The translations under genes were made by a program, and so were the position numbers. 64,000 bases of DNA from Microbacterium hibisci. Its GTDB lineage: Bacteria > Actinomycetota > Actinomycetes > Actinomycetales > Microbacteriaceae. The DNA lies in assembly GCF_015278255.1 (NCBI RefSeq), contig NZ_JADIJC010000002.1, positions 457,601 through 521,600 of the forward strand, in the 5' to 3' direction. Positions 24,812-32,689 of the stretch are shown here, one piece after another. Numbering within the stretch: the stretch's first letter is position 1; every line of letters starts with the position of its first letter. A model generated the notes under the pieces. It saw only the letters and a program-made list of their open reading frames with translations, ran no database searches and was not told the origin of the DNA.

Positions 24812-25564
24812 CTACCTGCTCTCTTGCTGAGGTGCGATGGTCGACGCCTCCTCGAGGGAAACGAGGGCGGCGCCGCGCCGGTTCAACCGCGCGAGCCACA
24901 GCACGTCGCGCCCGAACGATTCGAGCACCACGATGAGCGCGAGGCCCGCGACGACGACGCCGGCGATCGGTGGCAGGAGCTGGGAGGCGACGATCGTCAG
25001 CGCGACGCCGCATACGGCGGTCACCACCTTTCGCCAGTACCGGGGCGGAAGCGGGCGACGCATCCACGGCAGCAGCCAGCCGGCGACCACGAACGCGTAT
25101 CGCAGCAGTCCGATGACGAGCACCCACCATCCGACCAGACGCACGTCGTAGACGCACAGCACCAGCAGCAGGTACGCGTCGACCTCCATGTCGAAGCGCG
25201 CGCCCAGTTCGCTCTGCGTCGCGGTGCGCCGTGCGACGTACCCGTCGACCCCGTCGAGCGCCAGCGCGACGGCGGCGAGGGTGACCAGAAGGGGAGTGGA
25301 TGCCGCACCCTCCAGCGCCGCGACGACCAGCGCGGTGATGATCCCCACCATCGCCGACCGTGTCGCGGTGACGGCGTTGGCGGCTCCGAAGCGGTCGGCC
25401 CGCCGACGACGCAGGCCGCGGGTCAGCAGGACCGTCGAGACGACGAGGTATCCGGCACCCGCCGCCCACGCCGCTGCCGACAGTGGAACGAACCGCCCGA
25501 CGATGAGCAGACCGGCGACCCCGGCCACCGCCCACCACCACGGCACCCACTGAACTTTTCCCAT
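24812..25564 (-). CDS. CDP-alcohol phosphatidyltransferase family protein
   Basis: A 250-residue membrane enzyme with six to seven helices. The complete family motif is present: Asp104, Asp107-Gly108, Ala111-Arg112, Gly121, Asp125 and Asp129 (in DGYVARR and GARFDMEVD). Such enzymes move a diacylglycerol-phosphate or other phosphoryl-alcohol group from a CDP donor onto an alcohol. GGAG lies six bases before the ATG. The gene diverges from the pterin/glycosyltransferase operon with only 20 bp between the starts, so the two are probably co-regulated and it may attach lipid to the product of that operon. The acceptor is unknown. Confidence 0.88.
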   Translation of the reverse strand: MGKVQWVPWWWAVAGVAGLLIVGRFVPLSAAAWAAGAGYLVVSTVLLTRGLRRRRADRFGAANAVTATRSAMVGIITALVVAALEGAASTPLLVTLAAVALALDGVDGYVARRTATQSELGARFDMEVDAYLLLVLCVYDVRLVGWWVLVIGLLRYAFVVAGWLLPWMRRPLPPRYWRKVVTAVCGVALTIVASQLLPPIAGVVVAGLALIVVLESFGRDVLWLARLNRRGAALVSLEEASTIAPQQESR

Positions 25565-25584
25565 GTGCGCTCCGTTTAGTCCCT

Positions 25585-26616
25585 ATGGCGGTCACCGGGA
25601 ACACGACGCAGGTACCCGCCGGAGTTCACCCCGAGGTTCCGGACGCCGCGATCGCGTGGTGGACCGTCGGTCCCGGGCAGGGCGAATTCCGGCTCGAGGA
25701 TGTCGGCGAGCCGTCGGGTGACGAGGCCTCGGTGCGGACGCTGTGGACCGGCGTGAGTCGCGGCACCGAAGCGCTGGTGGCACGCGGCGAGGTGCCTGAC
25801 TCGGAACGCGAACGCATGCGAGCGCCCTTTCAGGACGGCGCTTTTCCCTTCCCCGTGAAGTACGGGTACCTCAACGTCGGCACCGTCGAGAGCGGCCCGC
25901 GAGCGCTGCAGGGGCGCACGGTGTTCGCGCTGTATCCGCACCAGTCGCGTTTCGTCGTCTCCGCCGACGCGCTCGTCGCCGTCCCCGAGTCCGTGCCGCC
26001 CCGGCGCGCGGTGCTCGCGGGCGCGATGGAGACGGCGGTGAACGTGCTGTGGGATGCCGGACCCACGGTGGGCGACCGGGTGACCGTCGTCGGTGCGGGC
26101 ATGATCGGCGGTGCGATCGCGCGCCTGGCGAGAGGCATCCCGGGTTGCGAGGTGACCCTCGTCGACGTCGACGCGGGGAAGGCCGCGCTGGCCGACCGGC
26201 TGGGCGTCGCCTTCGCGGCCCCCGACGACGCGCCTGCGGCAGCGGACGTGGTCATCGAAGCCAGCGGCAGCGGCGCCGGCCTGCAGCTCGCGCTGCGGGT
26301 CGCGCCCGACGACGGCGAGGTGGTCGTCGCCAGCTGGTTCGGCAACGGCGTCGTCCCCCTCGAGCTCGGCGCGGACTTCCACGCGCGCCGGCTCACGATC
26401 CGCTCGAGCCAGGTCGGCGCGGTCTCGACCCGTCGTCGCGCCCGCCGTACGACGCGCGACCGCCTGACCCTAGCGCTTCGACTGCTGGAAGATCCAGCCC
26501 TCGACGCGCTGCTCGGCGGCGCCTCATCATGGAGGCAGCTGCCGGAGGTCACCGCCGCCCTCGCCGCGGGAACGGCGGGTGCACTCTGCCACACGATCGA
26601 TTGGAGTGCCGCATGA
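25585..26616 (+). CDS. Zinc-less alcohol-dehydrogenase-like (MDR) oxidoreductase
   Basis: A 343-residue medium-chain dehydrogenase/reductase. The N-terminal part has [13 protein letters not shown], the SRGTE element found in BchC-like members, and the nucleotide fold has [14 protein letters not shown] followed by acidic LVDVDAG, pointing to NAD. The Cys and His that bind catalytic zinc in classical alcohol dehydrogenases are missing; only two Cys occur, both late. The ATG at 25585 has no ribosome binding site and stands four bases after a TTTAGT box, so a leaderless start is possible. It is the first gene of a seven-gene coupled operon and overlaps the PTPS-like gene by ATGA. Confidence 0.85.
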   Translation: MAVTGNTTQVPAGVHPEVPDAAIAWWTVGPGQGEFRLEDVGEPSGDEASVRTLWTGVSRGTEALVARGEVPDSERERMRAPFQDGAFPFPVKYGYLNVGTVESGPRALQGRTVFALYPHQSRFVVSADALVAVPESVPPRRAVLAGAMETAVNVLWDAGPTVGDRVTVVGAGMIGGAIARLARGIPGCEVTLVDVDAGKAALADRLGVAFAAPDDAPAAADVVIEASGSGAGLQLALRVAPDDGEVVVASWFGNGVVPLELGADFHARRLTIRSSQVGAVSTRRRARRTTRDRLTLALRLLEDPALDALLGGASSWRQLPEVTAALAAGTAGALCHTIDWSAA

Positions 26617-27008
26617 GCTTCAGCCTCACCGTCCGCGACCACCTGATGATCGCACACAGCCTCAAGGGCGACGTGTTCGGTCCGGCGCAGCAGCTGCACG
26701 GTGCGACCTATCTCGTCGACGCGACCTTTCGCGCGGAGGCGCTCGACGACGACGGCGTCGTCGTCGACATCGGCCGCGCCGGCGACGCGCTCCGCGAGAT
26801 CGTCGGCGCGCTGACCTACCGCAATCTCGACGACGAGCCCGACCTGCAGGGTGTGAACACCACGACGGAGCGGCTCTGCCAGATCATCGGCGACCGCCTG
26901 GCCGACCGGGCACGGACCGGCGCCCTCGGGACGGCGCGCCTGAGCGGGATCATCGTGACGCTGCACGAGTCGCACGTCGCGTGGGCGTCGTACGAGGTGC
27001 CGTTGTGA
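26613..27008 (+). CDS. 6-pyruvoyl-tetrahydropterin synthase/QueD-like protein with altered zinc site
   Basis: A 131-residue T-fold protein. The landmarks of PTPS/QueD are present but changed: His15 (IAHSL) is kept, the HGH pair reads His29-Gly-Ala31, and no Cys lies between them where the catalytic Cys is expected. [21 protein letters not shown] and the C-terminal [14 protein letters not shown] match the VxDF, LDHxxLN-PTxE and pterin-binding Glu elements, with Asp in place of His in LDH. It probably binds a pterin or a related guanine-derived ring but may not perform the usual zinc-dependent reaction. It is coupled on both sides by four-base overlaps. Confidence 0.82.
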   Translation: MSFSLTVRDHLMIAHSLKGDVFGPAQQLHGATYLVDATFRAEALDDDGVVVDIGRAGDALREIVGALTYRNLDDEPDLQGVNTTTERLCQIIGDRLADRARTGALGTARLSGIIVTLHESHVAWASYEVPL

Positions 27009-28015
27009 CCGACGGACCGCCGGTCCGCTTCCTCGTCCCCGCCGGGGTCGACGATCCCCGTCGCGTGAGCGGGGGCAACGTCTACGACCGGAATGTCCGC
27101 GACGGCCTCCGTGGGCTCGGCTGGATCGTGTCGACCGTCGAGGCGGCGGATGCCGAGGCTGCGGCATCCGCTCTCCGCGACGCGCCGGACGGCGAGCTCG
27201 TCCTCATCGACGGACTCGTGGCGGGGTGGGCGCCGGACGCCGTCGAGGAGGCGGCACTGCGCGTGCGCCTCGTGGTGCTGACGCACATGCTGGTGGCGGC
27301 CTTTCCGGATGCGACGGAAGCCGCCCGCGACGCCGAGCGGCGGACGTGCGCGGCGGCGATGCGCGTCATCGCCACGAGCCGGTGGACCGCCGACGAGCTC
27401 GCTCGCCGCGGGCTGGTCGAGCCCGGCCGGGTGGCCGTCGCGACGCCGGGCGTCGCGCCGCGGGACGTCGCCCAGCCGCGCGGGGACGGCGACCTGCTGT
27501 GCGTCGGCGTCATCGCCCCGCACAAGGGCCAGGACACGCTGCTCGCGGCCCTCGGCGAGCTGGACCGGCGCGACTGGAGCTGTGCGATCGTCGGCTCGGA
27601 AGACACGTATCCCGAGTTCGCCGCGGCGATCGGGCGCGCGGCCCGCGGGTTCGGCGGACGCGTGCGGCTCACCGGCACGCTGGATGACAACGCCCTCGCG
27701 GACGAGTACCGCCGCAGCGCGCTGCTGGTCGCGCCGTCGCGCGTCGAGGCGTCGGGTATGGCGATCGCCGACGCACGCGCGTGGGGTATGCCGGTGGTGG
27801 CCGCGGCCACCGGCGGCATCCCCGACACGCTCGCCGGCGGGGGCGTGCTCGTCGAGCCGGGCGACGCTCACGCGCTCGCCGCGGCGCTCCGCTCGTGGAT
27901 GACGGATGCCGCGCTCCGCGACCGGCTCCGCCGCGAGGCGCTCGCCGCCCGCCCGACGCTGCCGACGTGGGAGCGGACGGTGGCGGACGTCGCCGAGACG
28001 CTGGAGGCGGCATGA
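27005..28015 (+). CDS. GT4-family glycosyltransferase
   Basis: A 336-residue GT-B fold glycosyltransferase. The N-terminal domain begins [22 protein letters not shown] with the glycine-rich acceptor loop. The donor domain has [28 protein letters not shown] and the GT4 EX7E-type region [20 protein letters not shown] with both acidic/ Ala positions (Glu in VEASGM). It transfers a sugar from a nucleotide donor, probably at the cytoplasmic membrane face. The GTG start overlaps the PTPS-like stop (GTGA), and its stop overlaps the methyltransferase start. Donor and acceptor are unknown. Confidence 0.88.
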   Translation: MTDGPPVRFLVPAGVDDPRRVSGGNVYDRNVRDGLRGLGWIVSTVEAADAEAAASALRDAPDGELVLIDGLVAGWAPDAVEEAALRVRLVVLTHMLVAAFPDATEAARDAERRTCAAAMRVIATSRWTADELARRGLVEPGRVAVATPGVAPRDVAQPRGDGDLLCVGVIAPHKGQDTLLAALGELDRRDWSCAIVGSEDTYPEFAAAIGRAARGFGGRVRLTGTLDDNALADEYRRSALLVAPSRVEASGMAIADARAWGMPVVAAATGGIPDTLAGGGVLVEPGDAHALAAALRSWMTDAALRDRLRREALAARPTLPTWERTVADVAETLEAA

Positions 28016-28848
28016 CCTCCATCTCCACCGCGACCCCCGGCTGGCTCGCCCTGCGCGCGCCCGCCGACGACGGCGCGCGGTCGGCGGACCTCGCGCACGA
28101 GCTCGCCCGGCTGGTCGGCCGCGGCGCCACCGGAGCGCCCCTGCTGCTGCACGACCTCGGCGCCGGTACGGGGTCGATGACGCGGTGGCTCGCCCCGCGC
28201 CTGCCCGGGCCGCAGCGATGGGTGCTGCGCGACGGCGACGCCGACATCCTCGAGCATCTGGACCTGCGCACGGTGGCCGATGCGGACGGCGCGGCGATCG
28301 AGTCGGAGGTCGTCGTGGAGGACCTCGAGCACCTGCCCCGCGACGCGTTCCACGGCGCGGCGGCGGTCACGGCATCCGCTCTCCTCGACGTCCTCACCGA
28401 GGCTGAGGCTGCGCACATCGCCGCCGCCTGCATCGCGGCCCGAGCACCGGTGCTCTTCAGCCTCACGGTGACCGGCGACGTGCGCGTGCGGCCTTCCGCG
28501 GGGCACCAGGGTCTCGAAGACGTGCTCGCCGCCGCCTTCGACGACCACCAGCGGCGCGACGCGGAGGGGCGACGGATGCTCGGGCCCGATGCGGTCGCCG
28601 CGGTCGCGGCGCTGTTCGCCGACGCCGGCTGGCAGGTCCGGCGGGCTGCGACGCCGTGGCGTCTCCGGAGATCGGACGCGCCGCTGGCTGTGGAATGGCT
28701 CGAGGGATGGGTGCGCGCAGCGGTCGAGCAGCGACCCGACCTGACGGAGCCGGCGGGGGAGTACCTGCGCGAGCGGCTCGCGCACGGAGCTGCCGGACGC
28801 CTGCGCGTGACCGTGTCGCACGAGGACCTGCTGGCGTGGCCGGGCTGA
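28012..28848 (+). CDS. SAM-dependent methyltransferase (class I)
   Basis: A 278-residue protein. Motif I is LHDLGAGTGSMTRWLAP (about 44-60), followed by the acidic end of strand 2 (RDGD) and ASALLDVLTEAE as motif IV/post-motif region. It is a Rossmann-fold methyltransferase of unknown substrate. The ATG overlaps the glycosyltransferase stop (ATGA). In the operon it likely methylates the glycosylated intermediate or the ring. Confidence 0.85.
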   Translation: MTSISTATPGWLALRAPADDGARSADLAHELARLVGRGATGAPLLLHDLGAGTGSMTRWLAPRLPGPQRWVLRDGDADILEHLDLRTVADADGAAIESEVVVEDLEHLPRDAFHGAAAVTASALLDVLTEAEAAHIAAACIAARAPVLFSLTVTGDVRVRPSAGHQGLEDVLAAAFDDHQRRDAEGRRMLGPDAVAAVAALFADAGWQVRRAATPWRLRRSDAPLAVEWLEGWVRAAVEQRPDLTEPAGEYLRERLAHGAAGRLRVTVSHEDLLAWPG

Positions 28849-29789
28849 GCCGTCTTCCGATGCGCGTGCGGTCCGGAGCCCGGGTCGCCGCCGCACTCGC
28901 CATGGTGGCCGGCACGATCGCCGTCGTCGGCACGGAGCCCTTCGCGGCGGGCCTCGCGTCGATCTCGCCCCCGACGATCTTCGCGGCCGCCGTGCTCGCC
29001 GCCGTCGCGACGGCGGCGGCGGCCTGGCGCTGGCGCGTCGTCTGCGCCGGCTTCGGGCTCTCCCTCCCGTGGGCCGAGGCCTTCACGGCCTACTACCGCT
29101 CGCAGTTCCTCAACACCGTGCTTCCCGGTGGGGTTGCCGGCGACGTCCACCGTGCCTACGTCCACGGGCGGCGCATCGACGGCGTCGGCCTCGCCGCGCG
29201 CGCCGTCGTCGCCGAGCGCGTCGCCGGGCAGGTCGTACAGCTGGTGCTGACGCTGGCGTTGCTGCTGCCGCTCGGAATCACGTCGCCGCTCGCGCCGCTC
29301 GCCCTCGCGACGGCGGTCGCCGCGGGCGTGGTGGCCGTCGCCCTGGCGGCCGTCGTCGCGCGCCGTCGGGGGAGGGAGCTGCTGCGCAGGGAGCTCCGGA
29401 TGCTGCGACCCCTGCTCGCCACTCCGCTCAGGCTCGTCGCGATCGTCGCCGCGTCGGTGGTGGTGATCGCCGCGCACACCGGCACGTTCGTCGTCGCGGG
29501 CCTCGCCGTGGGCGTAACGGCGGCTCCGCAGGACCTCGCCGTCGTGGCTCTCCTCGTGCTCGCCGCCGCGGCGATCCCGCTGAACGCCGGCGGCTGGGGG
29601 CCACGCGAGGCGGTCGCGGCATCCGCGTTCGCCCTGGCGGGCCTCGGGGCCGGAGCCGGACTCGCGGTGTCCGCCGCCTTCGGCGTCCTCACCGCACTCG
29701 CCGTGGCGCCCGGCGCGCTGACGCTGCTGGGGGGCCGCTTCCGTTCCCCTGCGCCGAGGGGCATCATCGGGAAGAGGAGAACCGCATGA
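28836..29789 (+). CDS. Flippase-like membrane protein (LPG synthase TM domain, UPF0104/YbhN type)
   Basis: A 317-residue membrane protein with about eight helices. YYRSQFLNTVLPGGVAGDVH and the late PLNAGGWGPREAV are the conserved elements of the lysylphosphatidylglycerol-synthase TM/flippase family, which flips or binds lipid-linked substrates. The GTG at 28836 is chosen because a GAGGA element stands upstream; it overlaps the methyltransferase end by 13 bp. ATG at 28860 is an alternative with no ribosome binding site. In this operon it could move a lipid-anchored glycoconjugate across the membrane. Confidence 0.8.
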   Translation: MAGLSRLPMRVRSGARVAAALAMVAGTIAVVGTEPFAAGLASISPPTIFAAAVLAAVATAAAAWRWRVVCAGFGLSLPWAEAFTAYYRSQFLNTVLPGGVAGDVHRAYVHGRRIDGVGLAARAVVAERVAGQVVQLVLTLALLLPLGITSPLAPLALATAVAAGVVAVALAAVVARRRGRELLRRELRMLRPLLATPLRLVAIVAASVVVIAAHTGTFVVAGLAVGVTAAPQDLAVVALLVLAAAAIPLNAGGWGPREAVAASAFALAGLGAGAGLAVSAAFGVLTALAVAPGALTLLGGRFRSPAPRGIIGKRRTA

Positions 29790-30541
29790 GCGAGCGACCG
29801 TACGTCACGCTGAGCTGCGCGATGTCGATCGACGGCTACCTCGACAGCGCCGAGCCGCACCGGCTCGCGATGTCGAATGCCGCCGACCTCGACCGGGTCG
29901 ACGCCGTGCGCGCCGACCACGACGCGATCATGGTCGGCGCTTCGACCGTGCGGCGCGACAACCCGCGGCTGCTGGTGCGGGATGCCGCGCGGCGCGAACG
30001 CCGGCTGGCTTCGGGCCGTCGCGAGTCCCCGGCGAAGGTGACCGTGACCGCGAGCGGCGAGCTCGCCCCGGAGGCCGCGTTCTTCACCGCGGGCGACGGG
30101 CCGCGCATCGTGTACTGCCCGGTGGACCGCGTGGAGTCGTTGCAGGCGCGGCTCGGCGATCGCGCCGTCGTCGTCGGCCTCGGCGAGGACTGCGTGACCA
30201 TGACCGCGCTTCTCGACGACCTGGCCGCGCGTCGCGGCGTGCGCAGCCTGATGGTCGAGGGCGGCGGCTCGGTGCTGACCCAGTTCCTGGGCGCCGACCT
30301 CGTCGACGAGCTGCACCTGGTGATCGCGCCGTTCTTCGTGGGCGAAGCCGGCGCCCCGCGCGTGGTCCGGCCGGGGGCCTTCCCGTGGACGGCGCATCGC
30401 CGTGCGCACCTTGCCGAGACGATGCAGATCGGCGACGTGGTCCTGCTGCGCTACGCCCTGTCGGAGCGGTTCGGCACGCGCGACGGCGACGGCACGAGCG
30501 CCCGCGCGGGATGGGAGACCGTCGCCGTCGAACGGCCGTGA
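29786..30541 (+). CDS. RibD C-terminal-type (dihydrofolate-reductase-like) pyrimidine reductase
   Basis: A 251-residue reductase of the RibD_C fold: SCAMSIDGYLD at the start, HDAIMVGASTVRRDNPRLLVR for the NADPH/ribose-phosphate site, and LMVEGGGSVLTQFL and VDELHLVIAPFFVG near the end. It would reduce the ribosyl side chain of 2,5-diamino-6-(5-phosphoribosylamino)pyrimidinone or a relative, as in riboflavin synthesis. The deaminase domain of a full RibD is lacking. ATGA overlap with the flippase gene and GTGA with the next. It links the operon to GTP-derived ring chemistry, although no GTP cyclohydrolase gene lies in the window. Confidence 0.88.
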   Translation: MSERPYVTLSCAMSIDGYLDSAEPHRLAMSNAADLDRVDAVRADHDAIMVGASTVRRDNPRLLVRDAARRERRLASGRRESPAKVTVTASGELAPEAAFFTAGDGPRIVYCPVDRVESLQARLGDRAVVVGLGEDCVTMTALLDDLAARRGVRSLMVEGGGSVLTQFLGADLVDELHLVIAPFFVGEAGAPRVVRPGAFPWTAHRRAHLAETMQIGDVVLLRYALSERFGTRDGDGTSARAGWETVAVERP

Positions 30542-32172
30542 ACGCCGCGACCCGGCAGGCGCCGGGCTGGCGCCGCCGCCTTGCCGACGGGTGCGCGGTC
30601 GCTGTGCTGATCACGCTGCCGCTGGTTCCGGGCGTCTTCGCCGACGGATCGGCGTGGAGCCTGATCCGCCTCCCGGCCGAGTCGATCCTGATCCTCCTGA
30701 TCCTGGCGCTGGTGCCGTGGCGGATGCCGCGCATCGCGCTGGCGACCGGCTTCGGGGTGTTCGTGGGCATCGCCATCCTGCTCGCCGGCATCGATTCCGG
30801 CTACGAGGCTGCGCTCGGCATCCGCTTCGTGCCCCTCGACTGGCCGCAGCTGGGGGACGCATACGGCGTCGTCGCCGCGGCGATCGGATCGGCGCCCGCG
30901 AGCGTTCTCTTCAGCACCGCGGCCGCGCTGATCCTGGCGGCCTCGGCCGCCCTGGCGTGGTCGGCCCTGCGCGTGGACGCACTGGTGCGCGGCGGTCCGC
31001 GCCATGGACGCACGGTGCTCGCCGCGGTCACCGCGGGCTGGGTGACGATCGCCGCAGGGGCGGTCCCGCTCGGCGTGACCGACCCGGCGGCGGCCGCGGC
31101 ATCCACCCGCTCCGTCGGATCAGCCGTCTCGAGAGCCGTGTCGGCGCTCGAGACGCGCGCGGCCGTGGCGCGTGAGATCGCGGCCGATCCGTTCGCCGAC
31201 GCCGACACCGTCGCGCTGCTGTCCTCGTTGCGCGACAAGCACGTCGTGATCGTGTTCGTCGAGAGCTACGGGCGGGTGGCGGTCGAGGGCGGTGCGTTCG
31301 CGACGGGGGTCCGCGAGGTGCTGCGCCGCGGCGATGAAGAGCTCGCGGCCGACGGCTACCTCGTGCGGAGTGCGTGGCTCACGTCACCCACCTTCGGCGG
31401 CGTCAGCTGGCTCGCCCACGCGACGCTGCAGTCGGGGATCTGGACCGACTCGCAGTCGGTGTACGACCAGGTGGTCCGCAGCGACCGGCTGACCCTCAGT
31501 TCGGCATTCGGCCGCGCGGGGTGGTTCGCCGTCAGCGATGTGCCCTCGAACACGCGCCCGTGGGATGTCGGCAAATCGTTCTACGGCTACGACCTGCTCC
31601 TCGACGCGACCAACGTGGGCTATCGGGGCCCGTCGTTCGGCTACGCCCGCATCCCCGACCAGTACACCCTGAAGCACTTCGCCGACCGCGTGCTCGCCGA
31701 GGCGGACCGCCCGGTGATGGCCGAGATCGACCTGGTCTCGTCGCACACGCCGTGGACGCCGCTGCCGCAGCTGGTGCCGTGGGACCAGGTCGGCGACGGA
31801 TCGGTCTACGACCGCCAGCCGGCTCTCAGCCCGGCGGCGGCCGAGGTGTGGCAGAGCGAGGCGGAGGTGCAGCGCCACTACGGGCTCTCGATCGAGTACG
31901 CCCTGGGCTCGCTCCTGGCGTTCCTGCAGAACCACGACGACCCCGACCTCGTGGTGATCGCATTGGGCGACCACCAGCCCGGGGCGATCGTGAGCGGAGC
32001 GGATGCCGGCCGCGATGTTCCCGTCAGCATCATCGCGAAGGACCCCGCGGTGCTCGACGCGATCGCCGGGTGGCGCTGGCAGGACGGCCTGCGCCCCGAC
32101 CACACCGCGCCGGTGTGGCGGATGGACGCGTTCCGCGACCGCTTCTTCGCGGCGTTCGGCTCATCGGGGTGA
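30538..32172 (+). CDS. Membrane-anchored sulfatase-like phosphotransferase (alkaline phosphatase superfamily)
   Basis: A 544-residue protein with four to five helices in residues 15-200 and a large extracytoplasmic domain. That domain has Glu242 in VFVESYGR (metal ligand), the nucleophile region Thr285-FGG-x-Ser290 in PTFGGVSWLAH, SSHTPW, and Asp478-His479 in GDHQP, the pattern of LtaS-like phosphoglycerol transferases. It may add or remove phospho-alcohol groups on a surface glycolipid. GTG 30538 overlaps the reductase stop (GTGA). It is the last coupled gene of the operon; the exported product is probably modified by it. Confidence 0.85.
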   Translation: MNAATRQAPGWRRRLADGCAVAVLITLPLVPGVFADGSAWSLIRLPAESILILLILALVPWRMPRIALATGFGVFVGIAILLAGIDSGYEAALGIRFVPLDWPQLGDAYGVVAAAIGSAPASVLFSTAAALILAASAALAWSALRVDALVRGGPRHGRTVLAAVTAGWVTIAAGAVPLGVTDPAAAAASTRSVGSAVSRAVSALETRAAVAREIAADPFADADTVALLSSLRDKHVVIVFVESYGRVAVEGGAFATGVREVLRRGDEELAADGYLVRSAWLTSPTFGGVSWLAHATLQSGIWTDSQSVYDQVVRSDRLTLSSAFGRAGWFAVSDVPSNTRPWDVGKSFYGYDLLLDATNVGYRGPSFGYARIPDQYTLKHFADRVLAEADRPVMAEIDLVSSHTPWTPLPQLVPWDQVGDGSVYDRQPALSPAAAEVWQSEAEVQRHYGLSIEYALGSLLAFLQNHDDPDLVVIALGDHQPGAIVSGADAGRDVPVSIIAKDPAVLDAIAGWRWQDGLRPDHTAPVWRMDAFRDRFFAAFGSSG

Positions 32173-32195
32173 GTCCGGCCTGGCAGGATGACGGC

Positions 32196-32687
32196 ATGAC
32201 GTTCACCGTGCGCGAGCCCGAGCCGCCGGACGCCGCCGAGATCGCCGACCTCCATGTCGTCACGTGGCAGGAGACCTACTCGCACCTGCTCCCCGCTGAC
32301 TACTTCGACGCCGCGTGGGTGGAGGATCGTCACCGCATGTGGACCCGACTGCTCGAGGGCGGGCGCGACCGCCGCGTGCGCATCGCCGAGGAGGACGGAC
32401 GGGTGATCGGCCTGGCGCTGTCGGCGCCGAGCACCCCGCAGGGCGACGACACGCCGCCCCGCGAGCGTCAGCTCTACATGCTGTACGTGCTCGCGGCGGC
32501 GCACGGACGCGGCGTCGGGCAGGCGCTGCTCGATGAGGTGCTCGGCGACGAGCCGGCGGTGCTGTGGGTCGCGAAGGAGAACCCTCGGGCCATCGCGTTC
32601 TACCGCAAGAACGGGTTCGAGTTCGACGGACCCGAGCAGACCTATCCCGGCGCGCCGACGCTCGTCGATGCCCGGATGGTGCGCTGA
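32196..32687 (+). CDS. GNAT-family N-acetyltransferase
   Basis: A 163-residue acetyltransferase. The acetyl-CoA site is LYMLYVLAAAHGRGVGQALL with the Q/RxxGxG element, and WVAKENPRAIAFYRKNGF is the usual C-terminal motif. The ATG at 32196 lies six bases after CAGGAT (32184-32189), so it likely has its own leaderless promoter; a GTG at 32169 overlapping the upstream stop is less likely. Substrate unknown. It is convergent with the fusion gene, ends 2 bp apart. Confidence 0.88.
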   Translation: MTFTVREPEPPDAAEIADLHVVTWQETYSHLLPADYFDAAWVEDRHRMWTRLLEGGRDRRVRIAEEDGRVIGLALSAPSTPQGDDTPPRERQLYMLYVLAAAHGRGVGQALLDEVLGDEPAVLWVAKENPRAIAFYRKNGFEFDGPEQTYPGAPTLVDARMVR

Positions 32688-32689
32688 GC

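Noticed and set aside
32169..32195. GTG start for the GNAT gene overlapping the upstream stop
   Set aside because: CAGGAT six bases before ATG 32196 and the start of family homology favour the later start.
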